A DNA stretch of 22,099 nt from Candidatus Sungbacteria bacterium RIFCSPHIGHO2_02_FULL_52_23 (lineage in GTDB: Bacteria > Patescibacteriota > Minisyncoccia > Sungbacterales > HO2-52-23). The stretch lies in NCBI GenBank assembly GCA_001820655.1, contig MHQM01000040.1:1-22099 (forward strand). Direction: 5' to 3'. Below are positions 19,330 to 22,099 of this stretch, piece by piece (positions within the stretch are counted from its first letter, which is position 1; each line of letters starts with the position of its first letter). The notes under the pieces are model-generated. The model was not told the origin of the DNA. It saw only the letters and a list, made by a program, of their open reading frames with translations, and ran no database searches. The position numbers and the translations under genes are program-made.

Positions 19330-21326
19330 GCTCTATGTATGCGCGCAAATATTCATGGTGGAGCCGGTTTTTTCTACAGAGCCGGCGGCGGCGGCGGCGG
19401 GTTCTTGCTCGGGGTGTGGAACCCGACGAGATCTTCATGGACGCGGCTGTCGTATCGCGCGATCCGATAGGCGCCATAGAAGGCAAAATTGAGCGGCCGC
19501 TTGCGCGCTTTTCCTCTTTTGCATTTCTTGCGTGCGTAGGGTTTGGGATCGTGTATCTTGGCGTGCGGGGATTTGCTCTGCAGGTTGCGTCGGGTGCCGA
19601 TCTTTTTTCCAAATCTCAAGAGAACAGATTCGCATCCCGTACGCTGTATGCGCCCCGTGGGATTCTGCGCGATCGCAATGGAGAAGCGCTTGTAGAAAAC
19701 GTCCCCGTGTATGGGCTTTTGTTTGATCGTACTTCGTTTTTGGAAGGTAAAGGAGATTTGAATGTCTTAAAAACGCGCCTTTCGGAGATTTTGGGGGAGC
19801 CCGCGGGTGCTCTGACGGATCTCGGATTCCCAGAAGACGGCGATGTGCGCAAGCTTCCGAACCGTATCTTCATTACGCGGGATATGCCTCTTGAGCGCAT
19901 GGTTGTCTTAGCTCCCCATCTGGATACTCTCCATGGGATTGAGATTTTTGAAAGTTTTCGCCGTACGTACCGCGACCCGCGCGCGTTTTCGCATGTGCTC
20001 GGCTACGTAGGAAAAGTCTCGCCGGAGGAGGCCGCAGCCAATACATCGCTCAAGACGGAAGAAACAGTCGGCAAGGGAGGTATAGAATTATTTTATGATG
20101 ATGCGCTCCGTGGCGCCGGAGGGGAGAAGATTATTGAGACCGATTCGCGCGGCATTGAGACCAATTACCGCCTGACGCGCGAGCCTGCGTCCGGGGATTC
20201 GCTTGTGCTGACGCTCGACGGGGCGTTGCAGGAGACCGCATACCGTACTATTGATCGGTATTCCATGCACGGGCACGGCGCGAGCGCCGTGGTGCTGGAT
20301 GTAAAAAATGGCGCGGTGCGCGCGCTCGTCAGCTACCCGAGCTTTGAAAACGGCCGTCTCGGGCAGGGCCTCTCGGCCGATCAGTTTCAGACGCTCCTGC
20401 GCGATCCGCTGACTCCGTTTTTCAATCGCGCGATCGCGGGAGAATTTCCTTCGGGCTCCACGATCAAGCCGCTCATTGCGACCGCAGCACTTGAGGAACA
20501 TATCATTGATCCTGCAAAAAAGATTTACGATCCGGGCTATATTGATATCCCGAATCCGTACCGTCCGGGAGAGTCTACGAGATTCCCCGACTGGCGGCCG
20601 CAAGGATGGGTGGATATGTATGACGCGATCGCATATTCGGCAAACGTATATTTCTATATCATCGGCGGCGGGTATCAGGATCAGAAAGGCCTTGGTATCA
20701 GCACGATCGTGCGCCATGCCCGCGCATTCGGGCTCGGCGAGCGTCTCGGCATTGATCTCCCCGGAGAAAAAGCGGGGCTCGTACCGGATCCCGAGTGGAA
20801 AAAAACCGCCGAGCCCGAAGATCCTATCTGGCGCATCGGCGATACGTACCATGTCTCTATTGGACAGGGCGGGGTGAAAACAACTCCGCTCCAGATGGCT
20901 GCGTTAACCGCGGCTATTGCCAACGGCGGCACGCTGTGGAAGCCGTATCTGATGGAAGGGCGCTATGACAGCGAAGGGAAGCTCCTGGAAAGCAGATCTC
21001 CCGAAGCGATTAGGACAGACTTGGCGGACCAAAAATCGCTTAAGATCGTAAGGCAAGGTATGCGCGAGACCGTACTGCGGGGCACGGCGCGGCTTCTGCA
21101 AAATGTCCCGGTTGCGGTCGCCGCAAAGACGGGTACCGCACAGCATGCTCCCGGTAAGCCGCCGCATGCATGGGTCGTGGCATTTGCTCCGGCGGAAAAT
21201 CCCGAAATCGCGGTGGTCGTTATGGTGGAGCAAGCGGGCGAAGGTGCTACGGTGGCAGTACCTATTACCGACGAGATATTGCGGTCATATTTTAGCAAGA
21301 ATCAAGAAGCAAGTATCAAGAATTAA
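19326..21326 (+). CDS. mrdA: Penicillin-binding protein 2 (elongation transpeptidase)
   Basis: A class B peptidoglycan transpeptidase of 666 residues. A basic cytoplasmic tail includes a run of arginines near residues 20-25, longer than in most PBP2 proteins; a membrane segment follows at about 65-85 (FAFLACVGFGIVYLGV). The dimerisation domain begins at RGILRDRNGEALVENVPVYGL. The active site has the serine motif S378-TIK in PSGSTIKP, SAN at 438-440, and KTG at 601-603. It crosslinks new wall strands together with RodA, which is not in the window. The start is set by the ATGA overlap with mreD; longer frames would overlap mreD by 67 bases. The last residues (NQEASIKN) are encoded by AATCAAG-type repeats and are probably not conserved. 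Confidence 0.94.
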   Translation: MSSMYARKYSWWSRFFLQSRRRRRRVLARGVEPDEIFMDAAVVSRDPIGAIEGKIERPLARFSSFAFLACVGFGIVYLGVRGFALQVASGADLFSKSQENRFASRTLYAPRGILRDRNGEALVENVPVYGLLFDRTSFLEGKGDLNVLKTRLSEILGEPAGALTDLGFPEDGDVRKLPNRIFITRDMPLERMVVLAPHLDTLHGIEIFESFRRTYRDPRAFSHVLGYVGKVSPEEAAANTSLKTEETVGKGGIELFYDDALRGAGGEKIIETDSRGIETNYRLTREPASGDSLVLTLDGALQETAYRTIDRYSMHGHGASAVVLDVKNGAVRALVSYPSFENGRLGQGLSADQFQTLLRDPLTPFFNRAIAGEFPSGSTIKPLIATAALEEHIIDPAKKIYDPGYIDIPNPYRPGESTRFPDWRPQGWVDMYDAIAYSANVYFYIIGGGYQDQKGLGISTIVRHARAFGLGERLGIDLPGEKAGLVPDPEWKKTAEPEDPIWRIGDTYHVSIGQGGVKTTPLQMAALTAAIANGGTLWKPYLMEGRYDSEGKLLESRSPEAIRTDLADQKSLKIVRQGMRETVLRGTARLLQNVPVAVAAKTGTAQHAPGKPPHAWVVAFAPAENPEIAVVVMVEQAGEGATVAVPITDEILRSYFSKNQEASIKN

Positions 21327-21359
21327 GACGACTTTCGCATGTCCTTGATTCCTGACTAT

Positions 21360-21523
21360 GAGACCATTACAAAACTCCCTCTCCTGCTGCGATTACGCAT
21401 ATGCGGTTCTGGCTTCGTCAGTCCTCCTCGGCGTACTTTCAGCCAAGTACGCCTTCGTCGTCCTTCCTCGCCATAACCGCATATGCGTAATCTCGCGACG
21501 AAGAAGAGTTTTGTAATGGTCTC
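21360..21523. repeat. Multi-arm palindrome (164 bp) between mrdA and greA
   Basis: Three nested perfect stems share one axis. The outer 18-bp stem is 21360-21377 with 21506-21523 (ends GAGACCATTAC). The middle 18-bp stem is 21391-21408 with 21475-21492 (GATTACGCATATGCGGTT). The inner hairpin GGCGTACTT/AAGTACGCC is 21430-21438 with 21445-21453. A related CTTCGTC-GTCCT segment occurs on both sides of the inner hairpin. CTCTCTTTATTTTT follows, so it could terminate the mre operon. Its ends differ from the CCCCGTTAGA family. The remaining bases of this 276-bp gap hold only the greA promoter. Confidence 0.92.
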
Positions 21524-21562
21524 TCTTTATTTTTGATTCCCGTCATGTGTGTATAACCGCCA

Positions 21563-21591
21563 TTGACAGAGATATTTATTTCATATATTCT
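21563..21591 (+). promoter_or_regulatory. Promoter for greA
   Basis: A perfect -35 TTGACA (21563-21568), a 17-bp spacer and TATTCT (21586-21591); TATATT two bases earlier would give a 15-bp spacer. The ATG (21603) is 11 bases after the -10, so the leader is about 4-5 nt with no Shine-Dalgarno sequence. Confidence 0.7.
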
Positions 21592-21602
21592 TTGTTTCTG
21601 TT

Positions 21603-22058
21603 ATGTCAGAATATCTTTCCGAGGAGGGTTTAGAAAAATTAAAGACCGAGCTTCATCATCTGAAGACCGCAAAACGCCAGGAAATTGCGGCGCGCTTGGA
21701 GCATGCCAAAACGCTCGGCGATCTGTCCGAAAACGCCGAATATCAGGAGACAAAAGAGGAGCAGGCGCTTGTGGAGCAGAGGATTGCGGAGCTTGAAGAG
21801 CGGGTGCGCGATGCGGTGGTTATGCAAAAGCCCACCAAGACCGACACGGTACGCGTAGGGTCCACCGTGCGGGTTTCATCTGTGCGCGGCGATGCCACAT
21901 ACATGATCGTGGGGAGCGAGGAAGCAGATCCCGTAGGCGGCAAGATCTCCAATGAGTCGCCTTTGGGCAAAGCATTTTTGGGCAAAAAAGCAGGGGATAA
22001 GGCGGAGGTAAAAACGCCGGCTGGTGCCGTGATGTACACAATCAAAGAAATTAAATAG
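21603..22058 (+). CDS. greA: Transcription elongation factor GreA
   Basis: The 151-residue protein has the GreA plan. An N-terminal antiparallel coiled coil (residues 1-75) carries the acidic tip GDLSENAEY, which enters the RNA polymerase secondary channel and stimulates cleavage of backtracked RNA. A C-terminal FKBP-like domain follows (VRVGSTVRVSSVRGDATYMIVGSEEADP, then SPLGKAFLGKKAGDKAEV). Both catalytic acidic residues are present and the length is normal (about 158). It has its own promoter after a long palindrome, so it is separate from the mre operon. Only about 40 bases follow in the window, with nothing recognisable. Confidence 0.96.
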   Translation: MSEYLSEEGLEKLKTELHHLKTAKRQEIAARLEHAKTLGDLSENAEYQETKEEQALVEQRIAELEERVRDAVVMQKPTKTDTVRVGSTVRVSSVRGDATYMIVGSEEADPVGGKISNESPLGKAFLGKKAGDKAEVKTPAGAVMYTIKEIK

Positions 22059-22099
22059 CAGAAGTATTTTTGTAGAAATGACTATAGACCTACTGCGTA

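Noticed and set aside
20088..20852. A 254-codon minus-strand frame opposite mrdA
   Set aside because: Antisense shadow of the transpeptidase domain; no family resemblance.

Overview
The window looks like part of a chromosome from a Candidate Phyla Radiation (Patescibacteria) bacterium, probably in or near the Parcubacteria. The reasons are small compact genes, DUF5678 and DUF5679 proteins, a DUF3105 protein, a prolyl-tRNA synthetase without the editing insertion, a fused oxidative pentose-phosphate enzyme, and many short palindromic repeats, some inside coding sequence. TGA is used as a normal stop (for example purQ, proS and the HAD gene), which argues against the Gracilibacteria/SR1 recoded lineages. 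The taxonomic placement is inference from gene content.

Layout. 1-260: no recognised gene, several hairpins. 261-870: a DUF5678 protein overlapping a retropepsin-like aspartic protease. 871-1542: a long non-coding stretch with a candidate structured RNA, a palindromic element and a terminator-like hairpin. 1543-2238: a type IV pilin-like protein, a terminator and tRNA-Ile(GAU). 2484-4698: purQ and a C-terminally short purL, with lower GC than the surroundings. 4793-4963: a DUF5679 zinc-ribbon protein. 5036-7396: a G6PD/6PGD fusion. 7448-8140 (minus strand): a REP-associated tyrosine transposase with its REP hairpins. 8272-11057: Nudix hydrolase, HAD phosphatase, phosphoglucose/phosphomannose isomerase and MOSC protein, closely packed. 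11185-15323: DUF3105 membrane protein, thioredoxin-reductase-like flavoprotein, glutamate dehydrogenase and GAPDH. 15367-15666: an unknown small gene. 15764-21326: proS-mreB-mreC-mreD-mrdA, an apparent operon for the cell-elongation machinery. 21603-22058: greA.

How the genes fit together. The G6PD/6PGD fusion, sugar-phosphate isomerase, GAPDH and glutamate dehydrogenase form a small central-carbon and redox set: the isomerase connects to glucose-6-phosphate, the fusion makes reduced nicotinamide, and the flavoprotein could pass reducing power to thiol carriers. The mre/mrd block supplies rod-shape scaffold, its membrane partners and the elongation transpeptidase.

The most interesting signal is a family of short elements bounded by CCCCGTTAGA and TCTAACGGGG. 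I find four copies. Two have exact 4-bp flanking duplications (TGGA, TTTA), which indicates mobility. Two copies lie in frame inside the same glutamate dehydrogenase gene and add about 23 and 34 residues at places where the conserved protein is otherwise uninterrupted. A third copy ends the MOSC gene. The same gdh also has a 14-bp tandem duplication, and proS has a separate 60-bp in-frame insertion between 9-bp direct repeats. Together this looks like a lineage whose protein genes tolerate or host in-frame palindromic elements, comparable to the Rickettsia palindromic elements but with different sequences. Other points of interest are a REP hairpin inside its own transposase gene, a 164-bp multi-arm palindrome before greA, promoters set so close to ATG that the mRNAs would be almost leaderless, and a candidate structured RNA at 1193-1306.
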